A DNA stretch of 64,000 bases from Sepioteuthis lessoniana (GCA_963585895.1 OY757904.1:21056717-21120716), one strand, 5' to 3'; positions 1-11,611 are shown, numbered from the stretch's first letter. Notes: generated by a model from the letters alone, not told the origin. A program made the numbers and translations.

Positions 1-1160
1 TTTTAGAGCGCTCTATTCGATAAAACTAAGTTTCAACATTTCTTTTTATGGTTTTGTTTTGTTTTTGTTTGCTTTGTTTTTTGCAGGGGGGGGGGTTCTG
101 TGCTATTGTTTATTTGACTGAAAGTGTTTTGTGATAGATAGATAGATATGAACAGACTGAGAAAGATAGAAAAAGTTGGATTGTTACATAGCTAGCCAGA
201 TGAGCTACATACATACATACATACATACATGCATATATACATACATACATACATACATATATACATAGACTCTGTGGTACCAGATACCCTGTATAAACAA
301 ATTTTATGCGAGACCAATTTTGGATAAAGTTAAAATTAGTATATCATCATAAATTTTCAGTCTAAGTTATAGCGTTGTAGCATGAATAGAGACAAGTCCA
401 TTTTTTTATATTAATTTTTTTTTTTTTAAGCCAGATTAGACTGGGCTCAGAATCAATAATATATAACTTTTTTTATTGAAGAAACAGAGTTGTCATTAAT
501 CATCTACATTCGAGTCATTTTGAGTTCGAATGAAATAAATAATTTCGATTTTTTCTTTCTGTTTTATACTAAAGGCCTTTACGATGTAAAGCAAATTTAT
601 TTATGAAAAAATATCAAAGAAATTGATGTAGAGAAATAGTTTTTTTATATATATATATTTAATATGATTGAATGCATTGTTTCAAATTTATACCGAGATA
701 TCAAAGCATTTGACTTTATTTCAACGTGAGTCTCAGTTGCATACAATTTAGAATGATGAAATATATCAAACGGGTTTTCTACTATAGAAAACAATCTGTC
801 ACTCGATATACCCCGAATTTAAAAGTGTACCAAGACACAAAACTCACATAATTTCTGTACAGTGCTTTAATTTCAATTAATTAATCAGAATATTAGGAAT
901 GGTGACTGTTGTTTTGGTAAAAGTTGTTCAGATCAGTTGTTATCACAGATTTCAGAATTTAAGATAATTTAATCTTAGAGGATTTTGTGTGAACATTTTC
1001 GACGAGACTGTTAAGACATCAAAGTATTTTCGATTTTTACAGACATTTTTACCCTTTTTGTATACACATCTAAATAAAATCTATTATTCAACATTATTAT
1101 ATTATCATCACTGATAGTCAACTATGTAGATGTTTAAGATGTAATTATGGCAGATATAAA
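1..1160. other. AT-rich DNA without recognised genes
   Basis: No coding region or RNA gene is supported here. An (ACAT)n microsatellite with interruptions lies at about 206-266, a short GATA run at about 134-148, and a G-run at about 87-95. The rest is AT-rich sequence with no resemblance I can see to the repeat families found elsewhere in the window. Confidence 0.6.
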
Positions 1161-1161
1161 T

Positions 1162-1756
1162 GGTGATTGCCCATCAGCTGGGGCTGTAGAATACACCGAC
1201 TGCTTCTCTGCAGAAGGGTAAGACACTCCCCTAACGAGTGTCCTGGATATGACACTAAACATTCTGATGATGAGGTTCCAGCAGAGCTGGAGCTTCGGGG
1301 AATGCGGAGTACCCCTTCATTACCATCGCTCCCAGGTCCACTCTGGCCCGGAGTGGTAGCACCTGATAGGGCCCTATCTACGGGTTAAATAGAACTAATA
1401 GCATACTTATGCTAAAATGAATTGTTTGAGTAGACTGAATAGCTTGGAATAGAAGTGTTTTTGACAATTAAACCGTACTTACATTTAAACTGCGTGCTTA
1501 TGCTTAACTGAATTATTTCAAATAGAACTGTTTTTCGACATTAAAACTGTATTTACACTTAACTGAATTATTACATATAACTGCTTGAATAGTTTGAAAT
1601 GGAAATGTTTTTGACAATTAAACTGTGTACTTATTCTAAAGTGAATTGTTTTAAACAGAACAGATCATTTACATAAAAATGGACTTGACGTTAAATAACC
1701 TACAAAGGTTAATATGCCATAAAACCCAACAAACCAAACCAAACCAAACCATAAAT
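1162..1756 (+). mobile_element. C element, full length, forward
   Basis: This is the clearest complete copy of the commonest repeat. It opens with the GC-richer domain (1162-1390; GGGGCTGTAGAATACACCGA near its start, then a CCTTCATTACCATCGCTCCC stretch), continues with AT-rich subrepeats built on 'AACTGTTT..GACAATTAAAC' (1390-1690), and ends in the hairpin tail, with ATAACCTACAAAGGTT as its inner stem, followed by CCAAA repeats. No open frame is conserved and no A/B box is evident, so the class is unknown. Orientation is set by placing the CCAAA-type tail at the 3' end, as in SINE-B. Confidence 0.75.
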
Positions 1757-2789
1757 GGTGAGATTCTTGACATTAATCTTTCCCTAAAAATAAAACTCAA
1801 ATTGGACGACCATCAATTGTTTATTATGATTATTAGATTTTAGAATAATATTGAGAAGATCCCTCTCACAAGTTGTCAAAATCTTTAAGTATATATGTAT
1901 AACATTATACAAGCTTCAAAAGTATTCAGTGTTATATAATTTAGGTAATGATTAATTGTATTAATCATTTTTTGTTAATTGTATTTTATTATTTAGTTTG
2001 GTAAAGCTTTGAACTACTCGATGTCTCTGGTTCAGGTGTCATAGACGGTGCACTCACACGACCATGCAGAAAGGATATGACAATCATCATCTCTCATTTT
2101 AAACTCCCAGACAGGAAACGGGGCAGGACGCGCCGTTGAAGTGAATTGAGTGGGTGGATGGCGTCATATCTGTAAGAGATGGTCCTGAGAATTTGAGGAT
2201 TTTGAAAAAGACAGGAGTTGAAGTACGGCGGTCGAAGCGGACAGTTGAGTTTTTCAGATCTGATCAGATCAGTTTGGGTCTCGATTGGCAGAGATAAGAT
2301 GAGACCTTAGACACGACAAGACTCGCCACACGTTGGGGGTGGGTCAGCATGCAACAGCAGGTGTTCATGAGATGTTCCAAATGAATTCTCAATGGATTTA
2401 AAAATTAAAATACATTTAAAAGATACTAATATTCAACATTGAAATATTCTGACTAGTTTCATTTCCTTTGTTGACAGTCAAATCGAAGAAACTAATCTGA
2501 ATGAATTAATGTATAATCGAAAATACGTGCTGAAAAAAAGCTGAAGAAATCCACCGGTTCTCGTGAATAAAAGCAATTATCCAATTCATTTATATCTCTG
2601 AAAACCGTGAATTTAATCACTTAGCTAGAAATATTCAGAGCTTCAGTAAAAAAAAAAAAAAAATGGATACCCTCAGGAACTACTGCTCATAACTATTTGA
2701 ACAAATATAAAATCAGTTTTATTTGCCCGAGATTACGGTAGTTTTAAGAATTGCGAACGGAGAGATCCAGATTATATAACTAGTTTGCT
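1757..2789. other. Unassigned intergenic DNA
   Basis: AT-rich except for a segment at about 2030-2360 with higher GC and several CAG/GGAC words, which looks like decayed element sequence. I could not recover a convincing protein from either strand. Poly-A lies at 2649-2663. Confidence 0.4.
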
Positions 2790-2860
2790 TTTGGTTTGAT
2801 TTTTATGGCATATCAACCATCGTAGGTCATTTAATACCAAATCCTTTTTATACATAAATT
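2790..2860 (-). repeat. Isolated hairpin tail of SINE-B/C type
   Basis: TTTGGTTTG followed by ATGGCATATCAACCATCGTA and GGTCATTTAATACC is the reverse complement of the tail ending SINE-B and C copies. The adjoining 300 bases do not match the rest of either element. Confidence 0.65.
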
Positions 2861-3159
2861 TATAATGTTCGGAACTAATTCTTCGTCACCACTTTTGTAA
2901 TTTTGGCTGATACTTAAAATCTCTTCATTCTCATACAATGCTGAATTCTGAGTTGGGAAAGCTAAACAATACTAACTTGCAATGTTACGTTTCACATTTA
3001 TTTTGCATATGTCTCTACCGTCACTCATCTCTTAGACCTCTGACTGACCCATTTTTTAGTCACATAAACTCCAATAGCACAATCCATTTCAACACTTGTG
3101 TTTGTTAGCTGGAGATCCGTGTTCAAACCACGAGTCGGTATCGGTACATTCTTCTACAT

Positions 3160-3712
3160 TGCACATATATTAAATATATGATTTCTAAACACATTTTATA
3201 GATAACATTTTCGAATCAGGCTAAGCTCATTTTTTGCACACAGTTAAATGGTTTCACTTAATTTCAAACAATTCAGTTTAGCATAAATACACAGGTTTTT
3301 GTTTACACACACCTAGTCAATTGTTTAAATACAGTTTTTTGAATACACACAGTTAAACGAGCAAACAGTTTTATATCAAACAATTCAGTTTAGCACGTGA
3401 ACAAAGTTAAATCGTGCCAAGTATGTTTAATTGAAATTGAACATCAGTCATTTATTTACACATAGTTAAATATAAAAACAGTTCTATTTCAACTAATTCA
3501 GTTTAGTATAAGTATACTGTTTTTGCTTACACAAAGTTGATTGTGAAAACTGTTCTATTCCAAACAACTCGATTTAGCATTAGTACACAGCTTAAATGTC
3601 AAATAGATCTATTTGACCCATCGATAGGACCGGGCCATAGGACACCCTCTGGAGGAGTCTTGCTCTTCTGCAGAGATGCAGTTGGTGTATTCTACAACCC
3701 CAACCAACAGGT
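3160..3712 (-). mobile_element. C element, reverse, internally deleted
   Basis: AT-rich subrepeats with CAATTCAGTTTAGCA fill 3195-3600. The GC-richer domain at 3605-3712 jumps from GACCCATCGATAGGACC straight to AGGACACCCTCTGGAGGAGT, so about 150 bases present in other copies are missing from its middle. It ends in the usual GTGTATTCTACAACCCCAAC. Confidence 0.7.
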
Positions 3713-4060
3713 CATAACTAGTTTGGTGAATTTCCCGAACAGTAAAGTCAGTTCGCCTTTTTAATGTTCTTGATCAAGATTTTAAAATAGAAAATATGTC
3801 GGGGTTTTTAAAGGGGGTCTTTTGTTCTTTTTAATTTTTTGTTTTTAGTTTTTTGCATATGAAAAAGTAATTATACTTTTAAATATTTTCTAATATTAGG
3901 AACACAAAACATGACAAAGTGTTAAAAAATATTGAGTCTAAAGCTGTAATTACCAAGACATACATAAACAATGAATGAAACGTTAATTTTCTTGAAAATA
4001 GTTCCCTTTCAACACTCTCATTCCAGCGAGTTTTACATTGGTCGAATTACCTCTGACACT
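3713..4060. other. Intergenic DNA, nothing recognised
   Basis: AT-rich sequence with short T-runs; no gene or repeat boundary seen. Confidence 0.5.
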
Positions 4061-4069
4061 CTTCATCGG

Positions 4070-4287
4070 ATATGGTGTAAAGCTGCACCAACCCGAATAT
4101 AAGAGACCCTGATATAAGAGAAAGTAAGATATAAGAGATATTTTCTGTGGTCCCAAATTAGAGCCTGTGTTAATGTAACAAAATAGTCCAAACCTGGATA
4201 TAAGAGAACCCCCGGATATAATAGAAATTCGGGTATAAGAGACTTATCAGGTCCCGACAACTCTCTTATATCCGGGTTACACTGTAT
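4070..4287. mobile_element. MITE-like element with ATATAAGAGA repeats
   Basis: The right end reads CTCTTATATCCGGGTTACACTG followed by TA, and near the left end CAACCCGAATATAAGAGA runs in the opposite sense, giving imperfect terminal inverted repeats. The word ATATAAGAGA or a close variant occurs about six times inside. TA flanks and the CCCGGATATAAGAGA ends recall pogo/Tigger-type MITEs, but the left end is blurred and the class is an inference. Confidence 0.5.
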
Positions 4288-4411
4288 TTTTTTATAGTTC
4301 TCCAATCATTCTGATCTTACCCCTGAAATGAATTTTCACATTAGAAAATTTAAAAAACGCACAAAACCATACCTGGTGATATGAAATGAGATGTACTCGC
4401 TGTTCACGAAA

Positions 4412-4539
4412 GGGCACCTCGGGTGGTGTAATGGTTAGCATGTTAGACGAGCAAACCTACACGAGTGAGTTCGATTCTCATTGGGTGCCCCATTCATGCG
4501 GCCTTGTGCTACATCTAAGCAAAAAGCTTAGTAAATTAA
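4412..4539 (+). mobile_element. SINE-E, complete, with 18-bp target duplication
   Basis: A 128-bp tRNA-derived SINE. The head folds like a tRNA: GGGCACC at the 5' end pairs with GGTGCCC about 70 bases on, GTGGTGTAATGGTTAGCA is the A-box/D-arm region and GAGTTCGATTCTC the B-box/T-arm. A short body carries the hairpin CTAAGC-AAAAA-GCTTAG (4515-4531), then TAAATTAA. The target duplication TACTCGCTGTTCACGAAA occurs at 4394-4411 and 4540-4557 with no mismatch, implying a young insertion. RNA polymerase III transcription is inferred from the promoter boxes. Confidence 0.9.
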
Positions 4540-4557
4540 TACTCGCTGTTCACGAAA

Positions 4558-4838
4558 TGTTAAGACTACTGATCCAAAAGTATCGAGAATTGAACTGATG
4601 TTTCTGGACGAAGTCTAGACTGTAATCTAGACTCTTAGACATCATCACGTGGCTGTGCATGAATCTTCATTCTAACTCAAAATTTACGAAATAAAATTTT
4701 AAAGATTTACTTTCGACGCTTTTATCCCATTTTTCATGAATGTTTTATATCATTGGTTGCAATAAAGTTTTCTTCTTCTGGTGTAATGTCTCAGAATTTA
4801 ACTTTCAAAACCAGGTAATTAAAATTTTCGTCGGATAC
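4558..4838. other. Intergenic DNA, nothing recognised
   Basis: AT-rich, no repeat boundary or gene seen. Confidence 0.45.
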
Positions 4839-4855
4839 TTATATATATATATATA

Positions 4856-4907
<52 letters not shown>
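4839..4907. repeat. Compound microsatellite (TA)n(GT)n
   Basis: A short TA run changes to about 23 GT units, with one GC interruption near 4860. Confidence 0.95.
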
Positions 4908-4908
<1 letters not shown>

Positions 4909-5060
4909 TGCTGTTCATTATGGGATTAAAATTTTATATATCGAGTGATGATTTTCTAGATAATATTAACAGTCTTTGATTGATAGAGAGATAGATATAA
5001 GCAAACTATGACAGAGATAGATATCTATTTTATGATAGAAATAGATAAATGTTAACAATG

Positions 5061-5064
5061 ATAG

Positions 5065-5095
<31 letters not shown>

Positions 5096-5111
5096 GATAG
5101 ATAGATAGATC
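5061..5111. repeat. (GATA)n microsatellite
   Basis: About twelve GATA units, directly abutting the CATCATCAT end of the LINE fragment that follows. Further GATA runs lie at 5419-5442, 5527-5558 and 5635-5660. Confidence 0.95.
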
Positions 5112-5355
5112 ATCATCATCATATCGCGCTGGAAGCACGGATATCCCTGACCCTCTCTCACCACTCTTCCCTATCGTTCATCGCCCTAGGTAGGTCTTCA
5201 GGACAACATCCCGTATCCTCACATAGCTGCTGAATGTATGTTCGTGCTGGTCGTCCTGCTTTTGCACGGCCATGTGTGGGGGTCCATAAGAGTACATCTC
5301 TTATGAGTTCGTCCCTGCTTCTCCAGCAGTGTCCTGCATGTCTGGAGTTAGACGA
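5112..5355 (-). pseudogene. LINE 3' end (reverse transcriptase C-terminal part)
   Basis: On the minus strand this reads as the C-terminal region of a non-LTR retrotransposon polyprotein, with GHCWRSRDELIRDVLLWTPT, then GRPARTYIQQLCEDTG and EDLPRAMNDREEW. The same peptide block recurs near 10.5, 18.8, 46.2 and 58.2 kb. The 3' end is a CATCATCAT run (ATG repeats in the sense direction) joined to a GATA array; the 5' side is cut and joined to an ACAT array at 5357-5406. Only about 240 bases survive, so it is inactive. Confidence 0.85.
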
Positions 5356-5356
5356 A

Positions 5357-5406
5357 CATACATACATACATACATACATACATACATACATACATACATA
5401 CATACA
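5357..5406. repeat. (ACAT)n microsatellite
   Basis: About twelve CATA units starting exactly where the LINE fragment stops. Confidence 0.95.
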
Positions 5407-5525
5407 AGAACAAACTGAGATAGATAGATAGATAGATAGATAACAGCAAACTATGAGAGAGAGATATCTATTGTATGATATAAATAATGTTAACAGTCAG
5501 TGATAGATGGATATTAACAGACTAT

Positions 5526-5557
<32 letters not shown>

Positions 5558-5660
5558 TTAATAAATTATGATTAAGATATTTATGATAGAGATAAATTAA
5601 TATTAACAAACAGTTATAAATAGATATTATCATATTAGATAGATAGATAGATAGATAGAT

Positions 5661-6087
5661 GCTGAATATATTATGTTTCCTTTACAATCTTTCCTCAAGA
5701 GTTTTTGATTGTCTACACCAAACCCCGTTTACAATATCCGCATTGAATGTAGTTTTCCTTATTTTTGTTTATAAATTACGCCAAATTGAATTGATTCGCC
5801 TGTTTCTTTTCGCCACTCTATTTATTCTCTCTCATTCTGACTCGTGTCCCACTTATTTTTGCGGGTAGTGAATGAGAACTTACAAGGTTTATCAACCGCA
5901 GTATGCGCGACTACATGGATGCATTATTTATCCTTGTATTTATACCACTGCGTCTGTATTGATTTAGTGTGTAAATAAAACTATTTTCTCTTCATTCTGT
6001 ATCCTTCACTGGGACCCTTGACCTTGCCGAATCTAATATGAGATACATTGCAAAAGAAAGAACCTCTAGGCTAGAAACAGAAATAAG
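5661..6087. other. Intergenic DNA, nothing recognised
   Basis: No gene or repeat family recognised. Confidence 0.45.
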
Positions 6088-6806
6088 TTGTTGCATTTTT
6101 TTTTTTTTTGTTATGGTTGTTTTTTGTTTTGTTTTTGTTTTTTGTTTTATGTTTTTTTTTGGGGGGGGGTTCTTTTCTTCTTTTTTTTTTTTGTTTTTTT
6201 GCTTGTTTATGTTTCATTGCATTTCTTGTCATCTCTTCTTAGCTGCATCATATTTTCTTTTGCCTTTCCTTGCCGAGGTTCATTCGTCAGTTTTAAGCCT
6301 CCATTTTTTTTCTTTTTTGGGATTTTTTTTTTAAATTTCTATCATTATATTCGCCTGCGATTCTCTTTTTTTTTCTGTATAGATCGCCTTTTATTTTATC
6401 AACCTGGCATCCTTCCTTGTTCCTATTCTCTACATCCTAAGGATAAGCAAAAAAAAAATAGTTTCTAGAATCCTCTCTTAATTCTATAATATTGAGCTAG
6501 AGAGCGCCAAGACTTTCGAATGTCAGAAGACTGACTGCCCCTCATTATGCTCGTCACAAATCTCTCTCGACTTTTGGTGTTTCTTTTTAGTGAGAGAGGA
6601 TTTTTAGGGGGTGGTGGTCGTTTCCAGATCTTATATCTTCTGTAAGGGTATGCAGTGGTTTTCTTTGGGTAAAATTAGTCCATTATTTTCTTTCAAAAAC
6701 TACTAACAAAATATTTAATTCCATTTTTGCAACTATCTCCCAAACCCTCTCATATTCTCTTTCCCTCTTTTTCTTTCTGTCTCTCTTTCTTTTTCCTACC
6801 TGTTCA

Positions 6807-6849
<43 letters not shown>

Positions 6850-7313
6850 CATCTCTCTATCGCTTTTGTCCATCCTTTCTTTCAGTCTCTCTTTGTTTTC
6901 TTTTTTCTTTTAATTTCACTTTCTCTTTCTCTCTTTTTCTTCTCTTTTTTCACAGTTTATCTCCAATCGATTTCAGTCTTCCTTTCATTCTCTCTGTCTT
7001 TCTTTCTCTCTCTCTCTGTCTCAATCTCTGTCTCTCTGTCTCTCTTTGTCTCTCTGTCTCTCTCTCTCTCTCTTCTTTTTATTTCCTTTCTTTATTTCTC
7101 TATAGCTTTTTCTCTTCCTTTCTTTCGCTGTCTTTATCTCTCTTTCTTTTTTCTTTTCCTCTTTTTCTCTCCCTCTCTTTCTTTTCAGTTTCTGCTCTTT
7201 TCTGTCTTCTTTTCTTTCGCTCTGTCAATTTCTTTCCTTCTCTCTTTTTTTCTTCACACTTTCTTTCATTTACATTTTCTATGTTTCTCTATAATTACTT
7301 TCTTTATAATGTG

Positions 7314-7381
<68 letters not shown>

Positions 7382-7627
7382 GTTTTTTCTCTTGCTTTTT
7401 ATTTCTTTCTTTTTCTGTTTGTTTCTTGTTTTCTCATTTCATTTCTTTTATTCTTCCTTTTCGTTTTTTTTTTCTTCTATGCTTCCTTTCTTCCTTTCCC
7501 TATCCTTCCTTCATTAATTCTTTAATTCCGTTTTTTTTTTCTTTCCTTTGTTCTTTCTTCTCGGCCTCTTATCCTATTTGTCCCTTCCTCTTCTTTTTTT
7601 CTCAGACTCGTTTTCTCTGTTTTCCAA

Positions 7628-7667
<40 letters not shown>

Positions 7668-7714
7668 AAATTTTTCTGCTTTTTTTCTCTCTCTCTCTTT
7701 CTCCCTCTCCCTCT

Positions 7715-7754
<40 letters not shown>

Positions 7755-7975
7755 TACACACACACTCACACACACACACACAAACTATCTATCTAATTTC
7801 TCTCCTTTTCTCTCTCCAGCTCTTTCTCTATTTTCTTGTTTTTCTCTTTCTTTCTTCCTGCCCCCCTCTCTCTATCTACCTATCTATCTATCTATCTATC
7901 TCTATCTATCTATCTATCTAATTTCTCTGCTTTTTTCTCCCCTGCTCTTTTTCTCATTTTTCTTTTTCCTTCAAC

Positions 7976-8040
<65 letters not shown>
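6088..8040. repeat. Pyrimidine-rich block with nested microsatellites
   Basis: The plus strand is dominated by C and T for almost 2 kb: T-rich with a G-run at about 6162-6170, moderately mixed at 6350-6720, then nearly pure pyrimidine from 6727 to 8037. Embedded runs include (CT)n at 6811-6845, 7315-7380 and 7975-8037, (TATC)n at about 7629-7668 and 7877-7920, and (CA)n at 7733-7782. The 444-codon open frame across it encodes only Ser, Leu, Phe and Ile and is not a gene. Confidence 0.9.
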
Positions 8041-8482
8041 GTTAGGTTGTTAGGAATATAGGATTTTCACAAAGAAAAAAAAATGCTGCAGATTTCATTA
8101 AATTAATGGTATTATCGCCGTCATAGGCAATTATAGTAACGGAGAGTAAAAATAAATTTTATATTCTTTCAAATAAAATTTAGGGGATTTTTTTAAAGAA
8201 AAGGGGAGCTGAAAGACCTGAATTTACTTCTTTCTTATTTCTATATATCCAGGTTCTAAGAAAATCTTCTCGTGATCAAAATAAACGATAACACGAAGTT
8301 GCAACCGCTGATGAGAATCAAAGTTGAGATAAAATGTCCGATCCAATTAATTTTATTTTATGCTAGATTTGTTTTGCTAAGTGAGATTTCTCACCATCAT
8401 CCTTCGAAATGACACGCTTTGTAGTCAAAAAAGCTGCGTATTTCTGTTAAAATACACAAGTTGATGACTAAGCTCAGCAAAC
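8041..8482. other. Intergenic DNA, nothing recognised
   Basis: AT-rich, no gene or repeat family recognised. Confidence 0.45.
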
Positions 8483-9600
8483 TATCATCAACAGCTTCAT
8501 CCTCAAGGGCTGCTGACGGCATGGGTTCCCGTGACTCAATCTTTCCCCATAGCTCTTGGTAAGTCCTCTAGACAACATCCAGTGTCCGCACAAAGCTGAT
8601 GAATATAAGTTTTTGTGGTTGACCAATACTGGTGTGTCCACGTGTAGGAGTCCATTAGAGAATGTCGTCCAGCATTGCTCAGCGTGTCTTGTTCGTCTGA
8701 CGTAGATGGTTTGTGAGATGGGTGATGATTGGCTTTATGTTTGCTGTTTTATAAGATGCTGCTGCTTGGATTTTATCAAAACAACACACAGTATTTTCGT
8801 GCAGTTCCCAACTAGCCTTTTTGTAGTCATTTCGTTAAAGTCTTAGTTGTGCAACCATACCATAGCACTGACACGGCTAAAATTTGAGAAAATTCCATTT
8901 ATTTTTTCTGAAAGATCATATATCCATATGGTCGTTAACCCTCTAATGGCAGTCCATGCTTCATCGATCCATTTCCTTCCAGTAGATGATATATTGCTAC
9001 CGAGGTATGTGAACTGTTTTATTAATTTCAGAGGCTTTTTAATTAATGTAGAGATGATACCATTTTGATTAAATCACACGAATTCTATTTTATCTAGTTC
9101 GAACTCCTGTCGCACTATAACGTTCACTTTCGGACAAATACCCTTGGGAAAGGTATGAACCCCCTAATCCCTCCAACAATGGGTTAAATAGCACCACTAC
9201 TGTTCTCGAAAAACAATCGGTTTTATCTGAGTTTACGTAGAGATAAATGCCTCTTACTGTCTCATTGTGACTAACGCAGCTGAGATTCGGCTTGATCTGG
9301 TGTATTTGCAAAAGGTGCTAGAGTGTCTACAGAGTGTGCTCTAATAATAGTTTCCGCGGGATGACGTCTGCTTCTTGCCTTTTTTAAGTCTAAAATCATT
9401 TTCTTAAATTTGATCTAATTTCTTTAGATCTCTTGATGTTCGTAGTACGTAATCTAAGCAGATTATAAATACAAATAATGCCAATTTAGTTCTTTGTAAG
9501 ACTCCAGCGACAATGTCAAAGAACCCACTGTCACCATCAGATGTGTGGAAAAAATAGTTCTTTAAAACCATATAGTTATTTATATTAGATAGCAATACTT
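8483..9600 (-). pseudogene. Decayed LINE (reverse transcriptase), split by a SINE
   Basis: Minus-strand remains of the LINE family also seen at 10.5 kb. The reverse transcriptase palm survives at 9404-9595 as FFDIVAGVLQRTKLALFVFI and ICLDYVLRTS; downstream C-terminal parts lie at 8520-8900. Many stops and frameshifts are present and the catalytic YxDD box is not legible. A SINE-B fragment interrupts it at about 9095-9208. Compared with 10.5 kb, this copy is much more diverged, so it is older. Confidence 0.75.
9095..9208 (+). mobile_element. SINE-B fragment inside LINE
   Basis: Begins at the B-box (GTTCGAACTCC) and runs through the core ATACCCTTGGGAAAGGTATG to TTAAATAGCACCACTACTGT. The A-box side of the head and the hairpin tail are missing. 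Confidence 0.75.
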
Positions 9601-9984
9601 GTAACCATGTCTGTTACATAGCCACATATACGGATGTGTGAAATAGACATAGGGAATCTAAAAACACGAAACTTTTTATTACCTTTGAGTTAAAGGTAAT
9701 TCGACATGAGGAAAGAGAGGCACAGTCTTTCTATACTGACTTTTCTATCTGCCCCCCACCACGTGGGGCACCCAACCGTAAACTACTGGTCTGGTCTCGG
9801 CGAGCCCCGAAAGTCAACCTTCTTCTTCCAAAGCAGGAACTCAACTCCATGCTTTTTCCCAAATCCCAAAATCCTCAACCTACGCTTCCAGTGCGTGACG
9901 TCACTCACATCCCCTAGTCCTAATTTCTATCTGGGTTATTTTATGCTAAATGTTTAGAGAATTGTTTTCATTGTACATATATAC
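9601..9984. other. Unassigned DNA, GC-richer in the middle
   Basis: At 9730-9920 the base composition rises, with CCCCACCACGTGGGGCACCC forming a short inverted repeat. I see no gene or known family. Confidence 0.4.
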
Positions 9985-10272
9985 CGTGGTGTAATGGTTA
10001 TCATCGTAGGAAATGGACACGGCGACACGAGTTCAAATCCTGGACGAGACTGATTACATTTCACATAGCACTAATACCCTTGGGAAAGGTATGAATCCAA
10101 TTATTCTCCCTCCAGCTATGAGTAAATACTAGGACAGACTAGGTTCTTCAGCCTTGGTGAGGCAACTAGTCTAGGAGAAGGAAAACTCTGAATTCAAACT
10201 TGTTAAACTCCGCTTAAAAAATTGACCTTGTGTCATATCCTGCCCGAGCGGAGGGGTTGGGTAAATATGATA
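9985..10272 (+). mobile_element. SINE-D, near complete
   Basis: tRNA-like head with CGTGGTGTAATGGTTATCAT (A-box) and CGAGTTCAAATCCTGG (B-box), then the core shared with SINE-B (ATACCCTTGGGAAAGGTATG at about 10075), then a distinct tail. The tail holds a stem-loop at 10137-10171, GACTAG and CTAGTC outside and GCCT/AGGC inside, and ends CCCGAGCGGAGGGGTTGGGT. Confidence 0.85.
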
Positions 10273-10423
10273 TATATCGATATTTTTGTGTAGATTTTTT
10301 TTTTTTTTAGTTCTATGCCCACAGTTTTATCATATCAAATCATCATCATCACCATTCCTAAATAGCAGCATCAATATCATCATGAAACCATATTACCACG
10401 AAAACCAATAGTTTCACTATTTG

Positions 10424-10426
<3 letters not shown>

Positions 10427-10456
<30 letters not shown>
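10427..10456. repeat. (TA)n microsatellite
   Basis: About fifteen TA units, abutting the CATCACCATCGTCAT 3' tail of the LINE that follows. Confidence 0.9.
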
Positions 10457-10459
<3 letters not shown>

Positions 10460-11570
10460 TCACCATCGTCATGTCGTGCCACTAGCACGGATATTCCTGA
10501 CCCTCTCTCGCCACTTTTCCCTATCGTTCATCGCCTCTGGCAAGTCTTCAGGGCTACATTCCGCATCTTCACATAGCTGCTGAATGTATGTTCGTGCTGG
10601 TCGTCCTGCTTTTTCCCGGCCATATTTGGGGGTCCATAAGAGTACATCACTTATGAGCTCGTCCCTGCTTCTCCAGCAGTGTCCTGCATGTCTGGTTCGT
10701 CTAACTTGGATAGTTTTCGTGATAGGAGGCATGTGGCCGTACAATTGGTGTCTTGTGGGGTGTTGCCGCCAGGACTTGTTCAAGATTGCTCGCAGCATTC
10801 TTGTGTAATTGCTGTCTAGCTTCTTCTCCAGCCGTTTTGTTAGAGTCCATGTAGTGCATCCATATAGCAGTATCGATGCGACCGCTACCTGGAAGAAACT
10901 GTGTTTCATTTTATCGGTTAGGTCTGATCTCCATATAATCGATAGCCTATTGATAGCTGCCCATGCCTTCGTTAACCTCGTGTCGATGTCCTTTTCGGTT
11001 GATGAGACGCTGCTTCCTAGGTAAGTGAATTTGTCTACGAGTTTAAGAGGGGTACCTTCTGCTTCTTTTCTTCGTCAGCTCGAAGCCGTTCTCTCTGATT
11101 TTATCAATCGATGTTTTAATTACGTAGTCTAGACAAATGATAAAGAGGTATGGAGCTAGCGTGTCCCCTTGTAGTACTCCTGCTACAATGTCGAAGTATT
11201 CTGTGTCTCCATCTAGTGATTGTACTTTCACTTTGGTGTTTCTATAGAGAATCGTTATTGCTGCTACGGTTTCTTTAGGTAGGCCGTATGCTCGTAGGAT
11301 TTGTTCCATCTTTCCTCTGTGAATGGAACCGAAGGCCTTGGTAAAGTCGACAAATAGCAATGTCGCTTGTATGTTTTTTGCCCGTACACCTTCAAGGATT
11401 CTACGGATGGTTAATATTTGTGAGGTCGTGGATCTATTTCTTCGGAAGCCATTTTGGTTTTTCCTAAGCATGTTGTCGATTTATGGTTCAATGCGGTTTC
11501 GTAGTAGGGCATTGTAGATTTTGGCTGCTATGGATGTAAGTGCTATCAAATATCCTTATCTAATACCAAT
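10457..11570 (-). pseudogene. Non-LTR retrotransposon, RT to 3' end, catalytic box deleted
   Basis: The best preserved LINE copy. From right to left on the minus strand: a palm domain at 11043-11471 with QNGFRRNRSTTSQIL and LLFVDFTKAFGSI (motif A, whose usual second Asp is Gly), then GVLQGDTLAPYLFIICLDYV; the connection and C-terminal region at 10469-11070 with KHSFFQVAVASILLYGCTTW and GHCWRSRDELISDVLLWTPK. Between KKRSRR and the GTPLKL segment at about 11070 roughly a hundred codons, including the expected YADD box, are absent and the frame shifts at the join. The 3' tail is CATCACCATCGTCATG on the plus strand. Endonuclease and 5' end are missing. It cannot retrotranspose by itself. Confidence 0.88.
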
Positions 11571-11611
11571 AATTTGCTCACAGTTGCATAGTTTAAAGCA
11601 TTCTATTCAAA

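Noticed and set aside
2030..2360. LINE C-terminal region (GKRGR-like words)
   Set aside because: A few charged motifs appear in one frame but no ordered similarity to the LINE families seen elsewhere in the window.
4412..4490. Functional tRNA gene
   Set aside because: The cloverleaf-like head is followed by a SINE body and bounded by a target duplication; sister copies have the same body, so it is a SINE, not a tRNA gene.
6727..8061. 444-codon open frame in the pyrimidine-rich block
   Set aside because: It encodes almost only Ser, Leu, Phe, Ile and Tyr from CT and TATC repeats; low-complexity DNA rarely meets stop codons in this strand.
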